Of a stretch of 64,000 bases of DNA, positions 29,839 to 39,439 are shown piece after piece; within the stretch, counting starts at the first letter, position 1; each line of letters starts with the position of its first letter. This stretch comes from Pseudomonas putida (GTDB taxonomy: Bacteria; Pseudomonadota; Gammaproteobacteria; Pseudomonadales; Pseudomonadaceae), in the NCBI RefSeq assembly GCF_001976065.1, contig NZ_MNAH01000003.1, forward strand, positions 248,001 to 312,000. Reading direction: 5' to 3'. The notes beneath the pieces were generated by a model, which searched no databases, had not been told where the DNA came from, and worked only from the letters and a program-made list of their open reading frames with translations. The position numbers and the translations under genes are program-made.

Positions 29839-31497
29839 TTAGTGCGAAACCGCCCCACTCGCCCCCAACCCAGTCTGCGAACGAACAAACTGCGGGAAGA
29901 ACAGTGCGCGCTCGTTATCAGCCGCAGTCGACTTGTCGGTAATCGAGAAGAACCAGATCCCGACAAAGGCAATGATCATGGAGAACAGCGCCGGGTACTC
30001 GTACGGGAAGATCGCCTTCTCGTGATGCAGGATCTGCACCCAGATGGTTGGCCCAAGGATCATCAAGCCCACAGCGCTCACCAGGCCCAACCAGCCGCCA
30101 ATCATCGCACCGCGAGTGGTCAGCTTTTTCCAGTACATGGAAAGCAGCAGGACCGGGAAGTTGCAGCTCGCCGCGATGGAGAACGCCAGGCCCACCATGA
30201 ACGCGATGTTCTGGCTTTCGAACAGGATGCCCAGACCGATCGCCAGCACCGCCAGAGCGATGGTGGTGATTTTCGAAACGCGGATCTCGTCCTTCTCGTT
30301 GGCCTTGCCCTTCTTGATCACGCTGGCATACAGGTCGTGGGACACCGCCGAGGCACCAGCCAGGGTCAGGCCGGCAACCACTGCCAGAATGGTCGCGAAC
30401 GCTACCGCCGAGATGAAGCCCAGGAAGATACTGCCGCCCACCGCGTTGGCCAGGTGCACCGCCGCCATGTTGTTACCACCCAACAGCGCGCCAGCCGCAT
30501 CCTTGAACGCCGGGTTGGTGCTGACCAGCAGGATCGCGCCAAAGCCGATGATGAAGGTCAGGATATAGAAGTAGCCAATGAAGCCGGTTGCGTACAAAAC
30601 GCTCTTGCGCGCTTCTTTCGCGTCACTCACGGTGAAGAAGCGCATCAGGATGTGTGGCAGGCCGGCGGTACCGAACATCAGTGCCAGGCCAAGGGAGAAC
30701 GCCGAGATCGGATCTTTCACCAGGCCGCCTGGGCTCATGATCGCTTCGCCTTTGGCGTGAACCTTGATCGCCTCGGAGAACAGCGTGTTGAAGTCAAAGT
30801 TGACGTGCTTCATTACCATCAGCGCCATGAACGAGGCACCGGACAGCAACAGCACTGCCTTGATGATCTGCACCCAAGTGGTCGCCAGCATGCCGCCGAA
30901 CAGCACGTACATGCACATCAGGACACCAACCAGGATCACTGCTACGTGGTAATCCAGACCGAACAGCAACTGGATCAGCTTGCCGGCCCCGACCATTTGC
31001 GCGATCAGGTAGAACGCCACCACCACCAACGAACCGCAAGCGGACAGCGAGCGAATCTGGGTTTGCCCAAGGCGGTAGGACGCCACATCGGCGAAGGTGT
31101 ACTTGCCCAGGTTACGCAGGCGCTCGGCGATCAGGAACAGAATGATCGGCCAGCCCACCAGGAAGCCGATCGAGTAGATCAGGCCATCGTAGCCGGAGGT
31201 GAACACCAGCGCGGAAATACCCAGGAAGGATGCCGCGGACATATAGTCACCGGCAATCGCCAGACCGTTCTGGAAGCCGGTGATCTTGCCACCTGCCGCA
31301 TAATAGTCGGAGGCCGACTTGTTTTTCTTGGAAGCCCAGTAGGTGATGCACAGGGTCGCACCAACGAATGCGACGAACATCAGGATCGCCGATACGTTAA
31401 GCGGTTGTTTTTGCACAGCGCCGGTCAGGGCGTCAGCCGCCCAGGCGCCCGGTGCGAAGGCTGCGATGCTCAAAAGAGCCATTAGACGCCGGATCAT
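29839..31497 (-). CDS. actP: Cation/acetate symporter ActP
   Basis: 552 residues, SSS family. Begins with a cleavable signal ([20 protein letters not shown]), a trait of ActP, then about 13 transmembrane helices. [25 protein letters not shown] is the conserved sodium-site region of helices 1-2. Imports acetate and glycolate with Na+. It overlaps yjcH by 4 bases (ATGA), the usual yjcH-actP pair; acs is not in the window. Confidence 0.95.
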   Translation of the reverse strand: MIRRLMALLSIAAFAPGAWAADALTGAVQKQPLNVSAILMFVAFVGATLCITYWASKKNKSASDYYAAGGKITGFQNGLAIAGDYMSAASFLGISALVFTSGYDGLIYSIGFLVGWPIILFLIAERLRNLGKYTFADVASYRLGQTQIRSLSACGSLVVVAFYLIAQMVGAGKLIQLLFGLDYHVAVILVGVLMCMYVLFGGMLATTWVQIIKAVLLLSGASFMALMVMKHVNFDFNTLFSEAIKVHAKGEAIMSPGGLVKDPISAFSLGLALMFGTAGLPHILMRFFTVSDAKEARKSVLYATGFIGYFYILTFIIGFGAILLVSTNPAFKDAAGALLGGNNMAAVHLANAVGGSIFLGFISAVAFATILAVVAGLTLAGASAVSHDLYASVIKKGKANEKDEIRVSKITTIALAVLAIGLGILFESQNIAFMVGLAFSIAASCNFPVLLLSMYWKKLTTRGAMIGGWLGLVSAVGLMILGPTIWVQILHHEKAIFPYEYPALFSMIIAFVGIWFFSITDKSTAADNERALFFPQFVRSQTGLGASGAVSH

Positions 31498-31805
31498 TGC
31501 TGAGCCTCCTTGAGAATCGCATTGTTCAGGTCGTCGAATTCGCCGTTGGCGCGTCGCACGTAGATACCGGTCAGTATGAAAGCCGAAACAATCAGCCCGA
31601 CACCAATCGGTATGCCCCAGGTAATCGATGACTCAGGGCTGATTTTCGCCCCCAGTACATGCGGACCGTAAGCAATCAAAAGGATGAATCCGGAGTAAAG
31701 CCCTAGCATGATCGCCGAAAGAATCCAGGCGAATCGTTCCCTCTTGCTAACCAGCTCCTTGAAGCGCGGGCTGTTTTGAATCGAGAGGTAAATGCTGTCG
31801 TTCAT
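31494..31805 (-). CDS. yjcH: DUF485 membrane protein YjcH
   Basis: 103 residues with two transmembrane helices (about 30-52 and 62-85), DUF485 family. Cotranscribed with actP in many proteobacteria; its role is unknown, perhaps in stabilising the symporter. The ATG at 31805 gives [19 protein letters not shown], the typical start. Confidence 0.92.
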   Translation of the reverse strand: MNDSIYLSIQNSPRFKELVSKRERFAWILSAIMLGLYSGFILLIAYGPHVLGAKISPESSITWGIPIGVGLIVSAFILTGIYVRRANGEFDDLNNAILKEAQQ

Positions 31806-31936
31806 TGTTTTTATCCTCGCAGCACAGATTTAGTTGGAACGGTATCCACTCTATGCGGCTGCGGGGCAGGTTCCAGACGACCTTAGTCTTAGAACCACGT
31901 GACGTATTTGCCAAAGTCCAGCAAGAATAAATAAAT

Positions 31937-32023
31937 GTGGGAGCGAGCCTGCTCGCGAAGGCGTCAGGTCAGTCGAGATGTTGGTCAACTGACAGACCGC
32001 TTCGCGAGCAGGCTCGCTCCCAC
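31937..32023. repeat. REP pair (inverted)
   Basis: Full GTGGGAGCGAGCCTGCTCGC copies inverted around about 40 bases, between the yjcH promoter region and the end of the betaine-binding protein gene. Confidence 0.9.
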
Positions 32024-32046
32024 AGGGTCAAGCGTGCTCTATGTAA

Positions 32047-32898
32047 TTACTTGATCCAGTCAGCCACGCGCTCCGGGTGTTTGGCTACCCAGTCCTTCGC
32101 CGCGGCTTCAGGCTTGGCGCCTTCCTGGATCGCCAGCATGACTTCGCCGATTTCGTCTTTCGACGCCCACTGGAAGTTCTTCAGGAACTTGGCCACTTCC
32201 GGTGCCTTGGTCGCCAGCTCTTTGCTGCCGATGCTGTTCACGGTTTCAGCCGCGCCATACACGCCTTTCGGGTCTTCCAGGAAACGCAGTTTCCACTTGG
32301 CGAACATCCAGTGCGGCACCCAACCGGTGACGGCAATGGATTCGTTCTTCTTCTCGGCACGGGTCAGCTCGGCAATCATGCCGGCGCCGGAACTGGCCTT
32401 GAGTTGATAGCCGGTCAGGTCGTAGTCCTTGATTGCCTGTTCGGTCTTGAGCATCACGCCTGAACCGGCGTCGATGCCGACGATGCGTTTCTTGAAGCTG
32501 TCATCGGTCTTCAGGTCTTCAAGTGACTTGGCCTTGACGTAGTCCGGAACGATCAAGCCGATCTTGGCGTCCTTGAAGTTCGGCCCGTAGTCGACGACCT
32601 GGTCCTTGTTCTTGGTCCAGTAGTCGCCGTGGGTCACTGGCAGCCAGGCCGACAGCATGGCGTCGAGTTTGCCGGTGGCCACGCCCTGCCACATGATCCC
32701 GGTGGCGACGGCTTGCAGCTTCACGTCATAATTGAGCTTCTGCTTGATCACTTCAGCGGCCACGTGCGTGGTCGCGACGCTGTCGGACCAGCCGTCAACG
32801 TAACCGATGCTCAGGGTCTTGTTCTCGGCATTGGCGAATGTGGAGCCAATCGCAAGCACCAGAGCGGCACCTGCGCCTAAAAGTCGTCGCATCTTCAT
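32047..32898 (-). CDS. Glycine betaine/choline-type ABC transporter substrate-binding protein
   Basis: 283 residues, OpuAC-type. Signal peptide to FANA|E; then YVDGWSDSVATTHVAAEVI, a Trp-bearing ligand region (W in GIMWQGV, AWLPVTHGDYW, TGWVPHWMFAKW) forming the aromatic cage that holds quaternary amines. GGGGAAG precedes the ATG. No permease or ATPase gene adjoins it, so it probably feeds a transporter encoded elsewhere, as is known for CaiX/BetX in P. aeruginosa. Ligand is inferred from family only. Confidence 0.85.
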   Translation of the reverse strand: MKMRRLLGAGAALVLAIGSTFANAENKTLSIGYVDGWSDSVATTHVAAEVIKQKLNYDVKLQAVATGIMWQGVATGKLDAMLSAWLPVTHGDYWTKNKDQVVDYGPNFKDAKIGLIVPDYVKAKSLEDLKTDDSFKKRIVGIDAGSGVMLKTEQAIKDYDLTGYQLKASSGAGMIAELTRAEKKNESIAVTGWVPHWMFAKWKLRFLEDPKGVYGAAETVNSIGSKELATKAPEVAKFLKNFQWASKDEIGEVMLAIQEGAKPEAAAKDWVAKHPERVADWIK

Positions 32899-33228
32899 CG
32901 TTACTTCCCCGAAAGTGCTGCGCTCGACGGATGCCGAGTCGCGTCAACGTATAGTTATAGTGCACAGCGCCCCCATCACGCCCCACCCGCAAACTCGTTC
33001 GTACATCAGCGGAGTACTGACACTGCGATAATCAACCTGACACAGAGGGTGACCTTCTCTGCCAGCGACCTCGAGCCATCGAGAAACGACATCAGAACGC
33101 CATGAGTCATGAGCCGCGCTAACGAAGCGGTCGGTCCGCCCGAACTTTGCATGTCAAAATCATGCAGGCCACCAAGCACGCGACAAATGCAGGTAACATG
33201 CGCCGCTTTGCTCCCAGACGGCCTGACC
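32899..33228. other. Divergent intergenic region, betaine-binding protein / GH17 gene
   Basis: 330 bases with no supported gene. Minus-strand -10-like hexamers TATAAC and TATACG overlap at 32948-32959 without a good -35. Nothing else was identified. Confidence 0.4.
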
Positions 33229-34782
33229 ATGCCCGCGACATCCCGCTTTCCTTTTTTTGCCTATCTGTTCGCTTGCCTGCTGGGGCTGTTTGCCCTCGGC
33301 GGCTTCTGGTACGGGCTGGGCAAACCGGTGATCCTGCCGGATGCCGCCAGCGCGACGCACAAGCTGCAATGCGCTTCCTACACCCCGTTCGACAAAGACC
33401 AGTCACCGTTCGATGTGCCGTTCAAACTGCGCCCCGAGCGCATGGACGCCGACCTCGCGCTGCTGGCCAAAAGTTTCCAATGCATCCGCACCTATTCGAT
33501 GACCGGCCTCGAAGCCCTGCCCGATCTGGCGCGCAAGCATGGGTTGAAGCTGATGATCGGCGCCTGGATCAACAGCAATCCGGTGGACACTGAAAAAGAA
33601 GTGGACCTGCTTATCGCCTCGGCCAATGCCAACGCGGATGTGGTCAGCGCGGTGATCGTCGGCAACGAAACCCTGCTGCGCAAGGAAGTCACCGGCACCC
33701 AGCTGGTGAGACTGATCAACAAGGTCAAGCGCCAGGTCAAGCAACCCGTCACCTATGCCGATGTCTGGGAGTTCTGGCTCAAGCACCCGGAAGTCGCGCC
33801 AGCCGTGGATTTCCTGACCATCCACTTGCTGCCGTACTGGGAAGATGATCCTTCGAACATCGACGCCGCTCTGCAGCATGTAGCCGAGGTCCGCCAGGTA
33901 TTCGGCAACAAATTCGCGCCCAAGGACGTGATGATCGGCGAAACCGGCTGGCCGAGCGAAGGCCGCCAGCGTGAAACCGCGCTGCCAAGCCGGGTCAACG
34001 AGGCCAAATTCATTCGAGGTTTTGTCGCCATGGCCGAGCAGCAAGGCTGGCACTACAACCTCATCGAAGCCTTCGACCAGCCATGGAAGCGCGCCAGCGA
34101 AGGGGCTGTCGGCGGTTACTGGGGACTGTTCGATGCGGACCGGCAGGACAAGGGCGTGCTGGCCGGGCCGGTGTCGAACGTGCCGTTCTGGTCGCAGTGG
34201 CTGGTGGTCGGCGGGTTTATCTTCCTTGCCACGCTGATCCTTGGCGGTCGTGTGCGCAGCACGCGCGCCGCGCTGGTGCTGCCGCTGCTGGGAGCCCTGG
34301 CCGCTTGTTCACTGGGTGCCTGGGGCGACCTGGCACGGGTCACCACGCGTTTTGCCAGTGAGTGGCTGTGGGTCGCCCTGCTGACCGCCTTGAATGTGTT
34401 GGTGCTGGCCCATGCCGCGCTGACGTTGAGCCCACGCACCGGCTGGCGTGGCTGGGCGTTCAATGCCCTGGAACGTCGGGCCGGCTGGATACTGGCAGTG
34501 GCAGGCTTTGCCGCTGCGGTGATGATGCTGGAGCTGGTGTTCGACCCGCGTTATCGCAGCTTCCCGAGCGTCGCCTTCATCCTGCCAGCGCTGGTTTACC
34601 TGTGCCGCCCGGTGAGGGTGCCGCGCCGGGAGATCGCCCTGCTGACCTTCATCATCGGCGCCGGCATCGCGCCGCAGCTTTTTCGTGAAGGTTTGCAGAA
34701 CCAGCAGGCCTGGGGCTGGGCGCTGGTGAGCCTGTTGATGGTGGCGGCGTTGTGGCGCAGCTTGCGGGTTCGCAAGGGCTGA
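33229..34782 (+). CDS. Membrane-anchored glycoside hydrolase family 17-like protein
   Basis: 517 residues from MPATSRFPFFAYLF; the frame continues upstream but this start places an N-terminal helix at 8-30 directly. Periplasmic GH17 domain about 45-320 with both catalytic Glu: 147 in VGNETLL (acid/base) and 238 in IGETGWPSEG (nucleophile). After it come six or more transmembrane helices (about 330-510). Related proteins are labelled beta-(1,6)-glucan synthases; the retained glutamates suggest hydrolase or transglycosylase action on periplasmic beta-glucans. Confidence 0.8.
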   Translation: MPATSRFPFFAYLFACLLGLFALGGFWYGLGKPVILPDAASATHKLQCASYTPFDKDQSPFDVPFKLRPERMDADLALLAKSFQCIRTYSMTGLEALPDLARKHGLKLMIGAWINSNPVDTEKEVDLLIASANANADVVSAVIVGNETLLRKEVTGTQLVRLINKVKRQVKQPVTYADVWEFWLKHPEVAPAVDFLTIHLLPYWEDDPSNIDAALQHVAEVRQVFGNKFAPKDVMIGETGWPSEGRQRETALPSRVNEAKFIRGFVAMAEQQGWHYNLIEAFDQPWKRASEGAVGGYWGLFDADRQDKGVLAGPVSNVPFWSQWLVVGGFIFLATLILGGRVRSTRAALVLPLLGALAACSLGAWGDLARVTTRFASEWLWVALLTALNVLVLAHAALTLSPRTGWRGWAFNALERRAGWILAVAGFAAAVMMLELVFDPRYRSFPSVAFILPALVYLCRPVRVPRREIALLTFIIGAGIAPQLFREGLQNQQAWGWALVSLLMVAALWRSLRVRKG

Positions 34783-34801
34783 TTCGGCGCTGCATCCGCC
34801 C

Positions 34802-34880
34802 TCTTCGCGAGCAGGCTCGCTCCCACATTTGATCTGCGTCGTTCACAAATCTACTGCGGGAGCGAGCCTGCTCGCGAAGG
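34802..34880. repeat. REP pair (inverted)
   Basis: Two inverted REP copies; the right one reads GCGGGAGCGAGCC, a single change from consensus. Ends 8 bases before the next gene's stop. Confidence 0.88.
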
Positions 34881-34887
34881 CTATCGA

Positions 34888-35256
34888 TCAGGCGCTACGG
34901 GATGCCCTGACCAACCGCAACCCCGCAATCACCACCGCAAACACCGCCATCGTCGTGTTGTACAACGCCAGCGCCGGGAAGCCGAATACCAGCGCCAGGA
35001 CCGCCAACCACCACCCTGCCCGCCCTGGCAGCACAAAGCCGACCACGGCGGCCGCCAGTGCTGCCCAACCCAATACCTGGAAGTGAATCATCAGGCCCAG
35101 GTTCGAACGCACCTGGCACTCCCAGCGGCTGGTCTCGTCCACGCAGATGCCGACCCATTGCGCATCTTCCATGAAGCCATAACGCGCGCCATAGCTGGCA
35201 GCCAGCCACAGCGGCAACAAAACAAGCAGCACAATCACGGGCAAGCGGCGGGACAT
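34888..35256 (-). CDS. Small hydrophobic membrane protein of unknown function
   Basis: 122 residues from MSRRLPVIVLLVLLPLWLAA, chosen because GGAG lies 6 bases upstream. Three hydrophobic segments (about 5-24, 55-75, 80-110). The segment between the first two holds two Cys (GICVDETSRWECQV) that would face the periplasm and could form a disulfide. Not recognised. Convergent with the GH17 gene. Confidence 0.65.
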   Translation of the reverse strand: MSRRLPVIVLLVLLPLWLAASYGARYGFMEDAQWVGICVDETSRWECQVRSNLGLMIHFQVLGWAALAAAVVGFVLPGRAGWWLAVLALVFGFPALALYNTTMAVFAVVIAGLRLVRASRSA

Positions 35257-35480
35257 GGAGCACTCCAATAGGCGAAAACGGCGGCCAGCTTAATCGCCCG
35301 ACAGCCTTACGCAAGCGATAACAACTGATAACTGGTCATTCAATCACTGCAAAGTGTATCGTCGAGCTACTATTACTCGGAATTCAGGCCAGTTTGGTGC
35401 CGTTGCGTGGCACTTTGGCGCAAAACCAGTGGTCATACCCTGCGAACTTCATTCGGCACCTTTTTCTAAGGGATCTAGTC

Positions 35481-36779
35481 ATGCTCCGTTCCTTGCGCTT
35501 CGCCGCCCTGTTTGGCGGCCTTATTTTGAGTGCGTCCGCACTGGCGGTCGATATCGACGCCGCCAGTTATGGCTACCCCTTGACCAACCCGTTCGAGGCG
35601 ACCATCGCCACGACGCCACCGGACCTGCGTCCCGAGCTGCCGCTCGATGACGACATCGATCAGTCGGATCGCAGCGTCACCTTACGGCCCGAACGTGCAT
35701 TCGAACTGCCGGACAACTTCTGGGCGGTGAAGAAACTCACCTATCGCATCGCCACCCAGGATAAACCCGCGCCGTTGATCTTCCTGATCGCCGGCACGGG
35801 CGCGCGTTACGACAGCACCCTCAACGAATACCTGAAAAAGCTCTACTACAAGGCCGGCTACCACGTGGTGCAACTGTCGTCGCCCACCAGCTTCGACTTC
35901 ATGAGCGCCGCCTCGCGTTTTGCCACCCCGGGCGTCACCAAGGACGACGCAGAAGACATGTACCGAGTGATGCAGGCCATACGGGCGCAAAACCCGAAGC
36001 TGCCGGTCACCGATTACTACCTGACGGGCTACAGCCTGGGTGCACTGGATGCGGCATTCGTCGCGCACCTGGACGAAACCCGCCGCAGCTTCAACTTCAA
36101 GAAAGTGCTGTTGCTCAATCCTCCGGTCAACCTCTACACCTCGATCACCAACCTGGACCGACTGGTCCAGACCGAGGTCAAGGGCATCAACAACACCACC
36201 ACCTTCTATGAACTGGTGCTGAACAAACTCACCCGTTACTTCCAGCAGAAGGGCTACATCGATCTCAACGACGCCCTGCTTTACGACTTCCAGCAGTCCA
36301 AGCAGCACCTGAGCAATGAACAGATGGCCATGCTGATCGGCACCTCGTTCCGTTTTTCCGCGGCCGACATCGCCTTCACCTCGGACCTGATCAACCGTCG
36401 CGGCCTGATCACGCCACCGAAAACGCCCATCACCGAAGGCACCAGCCTCACGCCTTACCTCAAGCGTGCGTTGCAGTGTGACTTCGACTGCTACATCACC
36501 GAACAGGTGATCCCGATGTGGCGTGCGCGCACCGACGGCGGCAGCCTGCTGCAACTGATCGACCAGGTGAGCCTGTATGCACTGAAGGACTACCTGCACG
36601 ACAGCCCGAAAATCGCCGTGATGCACAACGCCGACGATGTGATTCTCGGCCCTGGTGACCTGGGTTTCCTGCGCAAGACCTTTGGCGATCGCCTGACCGT
36701 TTACCCGCTGGGCGGCCATTGCGGCAACCTTAACTACCGCGTCAACAGCGACGCCATGCTGGAGTTCTTCCGTGGCTAA
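35481..36779 (+). CDS. Exported alpha/beta hydrolase-like protein
   Basis: 432 residues; ATG at 35481 begins a signal peptide (MLRSLRFAALFGGLILSASALA). An alpha/beta-hydrolase core is visible: LIFLIAGTGARYDST, nucleophile elbow GYSLG (Ser 185), a C-terminal NADDVILG and GGHCGN supplying Asp and His. A helical insertion of about 130 residues sits between. Similar proteins are sometimes labelled as protein kinases, but no kinase motif is present. It overlaps mlaA by 8 bases, so a role in envelope lipid handling is a reasonable inference. Confidence 0.75.
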   Translation: MLRSLRFAALFGGLILSASALAVDIDAASYGYPLTNPFEATIATTPPDLRPELPLDDDIDQSDRSVTLRPERAFELPDNFWAVKKLTYRIATQDKPAPLIFLIAGTGARYDSTLNEYLKKLYYKAGYHVVQLSSPTSFDFMSAASRFATPGVTKDDAEDMYRVMQAIRAQNPKLPVTDYYLTGYSLGALDAAFVAHLDETRRSFNFKKVLLLNPPVNLYTSITNLDRLVQTEVKGINNTTTFYELVLNKLTRYFQQKGYIDLNDALLYDFQQSKQHLSNEQMAMLIGTSFRFSAADIAFTSDLINRRGLITPPKTPITEGTSLTPYLKRALQCDFDCYITEQVIPMWRARTDGGSLLQLIDQVSLYALKDYLHDSPKIAVMHNADDVILGPGDLGFLRKTFGDRLTVYPLGGHCGNLNYRVNSDAMLEFFRG

Positions 36780-37560
36780 ATACCTCCTGCTTATCGCTGC
36801 GTTACTCTGTGCAACCGCTGCCAATGCCGACAACAGCAAGGCCAACGCCCCGGTGGTCGTCGACAGTGACGGCTTCAAGGAGCCCCTGAGCAAACTCAAG
36901 TTCAACCCGGGCCTGGACCAGCGCGAGTTCGAGCGTTCGACGCTCAGCGCATTGAACGTCTATGACCCGCTGGAACAGTGGAACCGCCGCGTTTACCACT
37001 TCAACTACCGGTTCGACCAATGGGTGTTCCTGCCGGTGGTCGATGGCTATCGCTACATCACCCCGAGCTTCCTGCGCACCGGCGTCAGCAACTTCTTCAA
37101 CAACGTTGGCGACGTGCCGAACCTGCTCAACAGCCTGTTGCAGTTCAAGGGCCAGCGTTCGATGGAAATCACCGGCCGGCTGCTGCTCAACACCACCATC
37201 GGTATCGCCGGCCTGTGGGACCCGGCCACCGCCATGGGCCTGCCGCGCCAGAACGAAGACTTTGGCCAGACCCTGGGCTTCTATGGTGTACCGGGCGGCG
37301 CCTACTTCGTACTGCCGATCCTCGGCCCGTCGAACCTGCGTGACACCGGTGGCCTGGTGGTGGATTTCAGCGCCGAAAGCGCGATCAACTTCCTCAACGT
37401 AGCCGAAGTCAGTTCCAACCATCCGGAAGTCTGGATCCTGCGCGGCATCGACAGGCGCTATCAGACCAGCTTCCGCTACGGCCAGCTGAACTCGCCGTTC
37501 GAGTACGAGAAGGTGCGTTACGTGTACACCGAGTCGCGCAAATTGCAGATTGCCGAGTAA
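36772..37560 (+). CDS. mlaA: MlaA (VacJ) family outer-membrane lipid asymmetry protein
   Basis: 262 residues. MlaA domain about 60-250 with YDPLEQWNRRVYHFNY, GVSNFFNNVGDVPNLLN, GLPRQNEDFGQTLGFYGVP and GPSNLRD. MlaA forms a donut in the outer membrane with OmpC/F and removes misplaced phospholipids. The signal (MAKYLLLIAALLCATAANA) has a Cys but no lipobox, since Leu precedes it, and looks like a signal peptidase I substrate. Coupled to the upstream hydrolase. Confidence 0.9.
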   Translation: MAKYLLLIAALLCATAANADNSKANAPVVVDSDGFKEPLSKLKFNPGLDQREFERSTLSALNVYDPLEQWNRRVYHFNYRFDQWVFLPVVDGYRYITPSFLRTGVSNFFNNVGDVPNLLNSLLQFKGQRSMEITGRLLLNTTIGIAGLWDPATAMGLPRQNEDFGQTLGFYGVPGGAYFVLPILGPSNLRDTGGLVVDFSAESAINFLNVAEVSSNHPEVWILRGIDRRYQTSFRYGQLNSPFEYEKVRYVYTESRKLQIAE

Positions 37561-37582
37561 TTTCGACCGCCACAAAAAAACT

Positions 37583-37670
37583 GTGGGAGCGAGCCTGCTC
37601 GCGATGTGGTCATAACATTCAATACATAGGTTGACTGTTACACCGCTATCGCGAGCAGGCTCGCTCCCAC
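37583..37670. repeat. REP pair (inverted)
   Basis: Two inverted GTGGGAGCGAGCCTGCTCGC copies with about 40 bases between, in the gap of convergent mlaA and DUF808 genes. Confidence 0.9.
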
Positions 37671-37688
37671 ATTTGTTAAGGGTTGATC

Positions 37689-38603
37689 TTAGCCCTTCAG
37701 CGTCTTCCAGACTTTTCCAACAATAGAAACTCCAACCAACACCAGCGCCCCCGCCACAATCCCCGCCACCGCATTGAGCAAAGTCGGCACGATAAATCCG
37801 GCACCACCCGCCCCTGCACTGACACTTTCGATCCAGTGATGCACCACCGGCACGCCGTGGGTCAGAATCCCGCCACCGACCAGGAACATCGCCGCGGTAC
37901 CGATCACCGACAGGCTTTTCATCATGTATGGCGCCGCGCGCAGAATGCCGCCGCCGATGCTTCTGGCCATCTGCCCCGGCTTCTGGGTCAGCCACAGGCC
38001 CAGGTCATCGAGCTTGACGATGCCCGCCACCAGCCCGTACACGCCAATCGTCATGACGATGGCGATACCCGAGAGCACGACGACCTGTTGGGTCAGCGCC
38101 GAATCGGCCACGACGCCAAGGGTGATGGCGATGATTTCCGCCGACAGAATGAAGTCGGTGCGGATCGCCCCCTTGATCTTGTCCTTTTCGAACGCCACCA
38201 GGTCGACCGCCGGATCCGCCACCGCCTCGACCAGCTCGGCATGTTCGGCCTGGTCTTCAGCCTTGCTGTGCAGAAACTTATGGGCGAGCTTTTCAAACCC
38301 TTCGAAACACAGGTAGGCGCCACCGACCATCAACAACGGCGTGACCAGCCACGGGATGAATGCGCTGATGGCCAATGCCGACGGCACCAGGATCAGCTTG
38401 TTGACGAACGAGCCCTTGGCGACCGCCCAGACCACCGGGATTTCCCGCTCGGCACGCACACCGCTGACCTGTTGGGCATTGAGCGCCAGGTCATCGCCCA
38501 GCACCCCGGCGGTCTTCTTGGCGGCCATTTTGGTCATCAACGCCACATCGTCCAGCACCGCGGCGATGTCGTCGATCAGCACGAGCAAACTGCTTCCTGC
38601 CAT
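37689..38603 (-). CDS. DUF808 (YedI-like) membrane protein
   Basis: 304 residues, start [22 protein letters not shown], full length for DUF808. Hydrophobic segments near 75-100, 165-215 and 240-300, with the conserved [14 protein letters not shown] stretch after the first helix-like region. Inner-membrane protein of unknown function. Divergent from the TetR gene, 134 bases apart. Confidence 0.88.
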   Translation of the reverse strand: MAGSSLLVLIDDIAAVLDDVALMTKMAAKKTAGVLGDDLALNAQQVSGVRAEREIPVVWAVAKGSFVNKLILVPSALAISAFIPWLVTPLLMVGGAYLCFEGFEKLAHKFLHSKAEDQAEHAELVEAVADPAVDLVAFEKDKIKGAIRTDFILSAEIIAITLGVVADSALTQQVVVLSGIAIVMTIGVYGLVAGIVKLDDLGLWLTQKPGQMARSIGGGILRAAPYMMKSLSVIGTAAMFLVGGGILTHGVPVVHHWIESVSAGAGGAGFIVPTLLNAVAGIVAGALVLVGVSIVGKVWKTLKG

Positions 38604-38737
38604 GAATCGGCTTTCCTTCTTGAGTGAATGCCGTGCAGCATAGCGCGGCCGAGCACCGCACGGCGCATTCTTGAGCGTCGCCGAAGGCCGGTGCTACCAT
38701 GCGCCACCGCCAGTACAGGCAAGGAACCCCCTGGTTT

Positions 38738-39343
38738 ATGAGCACCATCCGCGAGCGCAACAAACAACTGATCCTGCGTGCCGCCAGTGAAGAATTTGCC
38801 GACAAGGGCTTCGCTGCGACCAAAACCAGCGATATAGCAGCCAAGGCGGGACTGCCCAAGCCTAACGTCTACTACTACTTCAAATCCAAGGAAAACCTCT
38901 ATCGCGAGGTCCTCGAAAGCATCATCGAGCCGATTCTGCAGGCCTCGACACCGTTCAACCCCGACGGTGTGCCCAGTGAAGTTCTAAGCGGCTACATCCG
39001 CTCGAAAATCCGCATTTCACGCGACCTGCCCTTCGCCTCCAAGGTGTTCGCCAGCGAAATCATGCACGGCGCCCCGCACCTGAGCGCCGACCTGGTCGAA
39101 CAGCTCAACGGCCAGGCCAAGCACAACATCGATTGCATCCAGACCTGGATCGACCGTGGCCAGATAGCGCCCATCGACCCCAACCACCTGATGTTCAGCA
39201 TCTGGGCCGCAACCCAGACCTACGCCGACTTCGACTGGCAAATCACCGCCATCACCGGCAAGGCCAAGCTGGATGAAGAAGATTACGAAGCGGCGGCGCA
39301 GACGATTATTCGGTTGGTGCTCAAGGGGTGTGAGCCGGATTGA
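38738..39343 (+). CDS. TetR/AcrR family transcriptional regulator
   Basis: 201 residues from MSTIRERNKQLILRAASEEF. N-terminal helix-turn-helix about 10-55 (KTSDIAAKAGLPKPNVYYYFKSKENLY) is a textbook TetR DNA-binding domain; the C-terminal part resembles the RutR/YcdC ligand-binding family. The target is not known; the divergent DUF808 gene or nearby genes are candidates. An AAGGA lies 12 bases upstream, a bit far. Confidence 0.85.
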   Translation: MSTIRERNKQLILRAASEEFADKGFAATKTSDIAAKAGLPKPNVYYYFKSKENLYREVLESIIEPILQASTPFNPDGVPSEVLSGYIRSKIRISRDLPFASKVFASEIMHGAPHLSADLVEQLNGQAKHNIDCIQTWIDRGQIAPIDPNHLMFSIWAATQTYADFDWQITAITGKAKLDEEDYEAAAQTIIRLVLKGCEPD

Positions 39344-39353
39344 TAGACCGCCA

Positions 39354-39420
39354 TTTGCGAACAGACTGGCTCCCACAAGAACACTGAAAATCCATTGTGG
39401 GAGCGAGCCTGCTCGCGAAG
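39354..39420. repeat. REP pair, left copy degenerate
   Basis: Right copy is consensus; the left reads TTGCGAACAGACTGGCTCCCAC with several changes. It lies 20 bases from the 3' end of the RAYT gene. Confidence 0.8.
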
Positions 39421-39439
39421 AAGGCAACTCGGTTCCAGC

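Noticed and set aside
31859..31876. Sigma-54-like GG-N10-GC (CTGGAACC...CGCAG) upstream of yjcH, minus strand
   Set aside because: Spacing fits but the -12 box lacks TTGC; too weak without an enhancer site.
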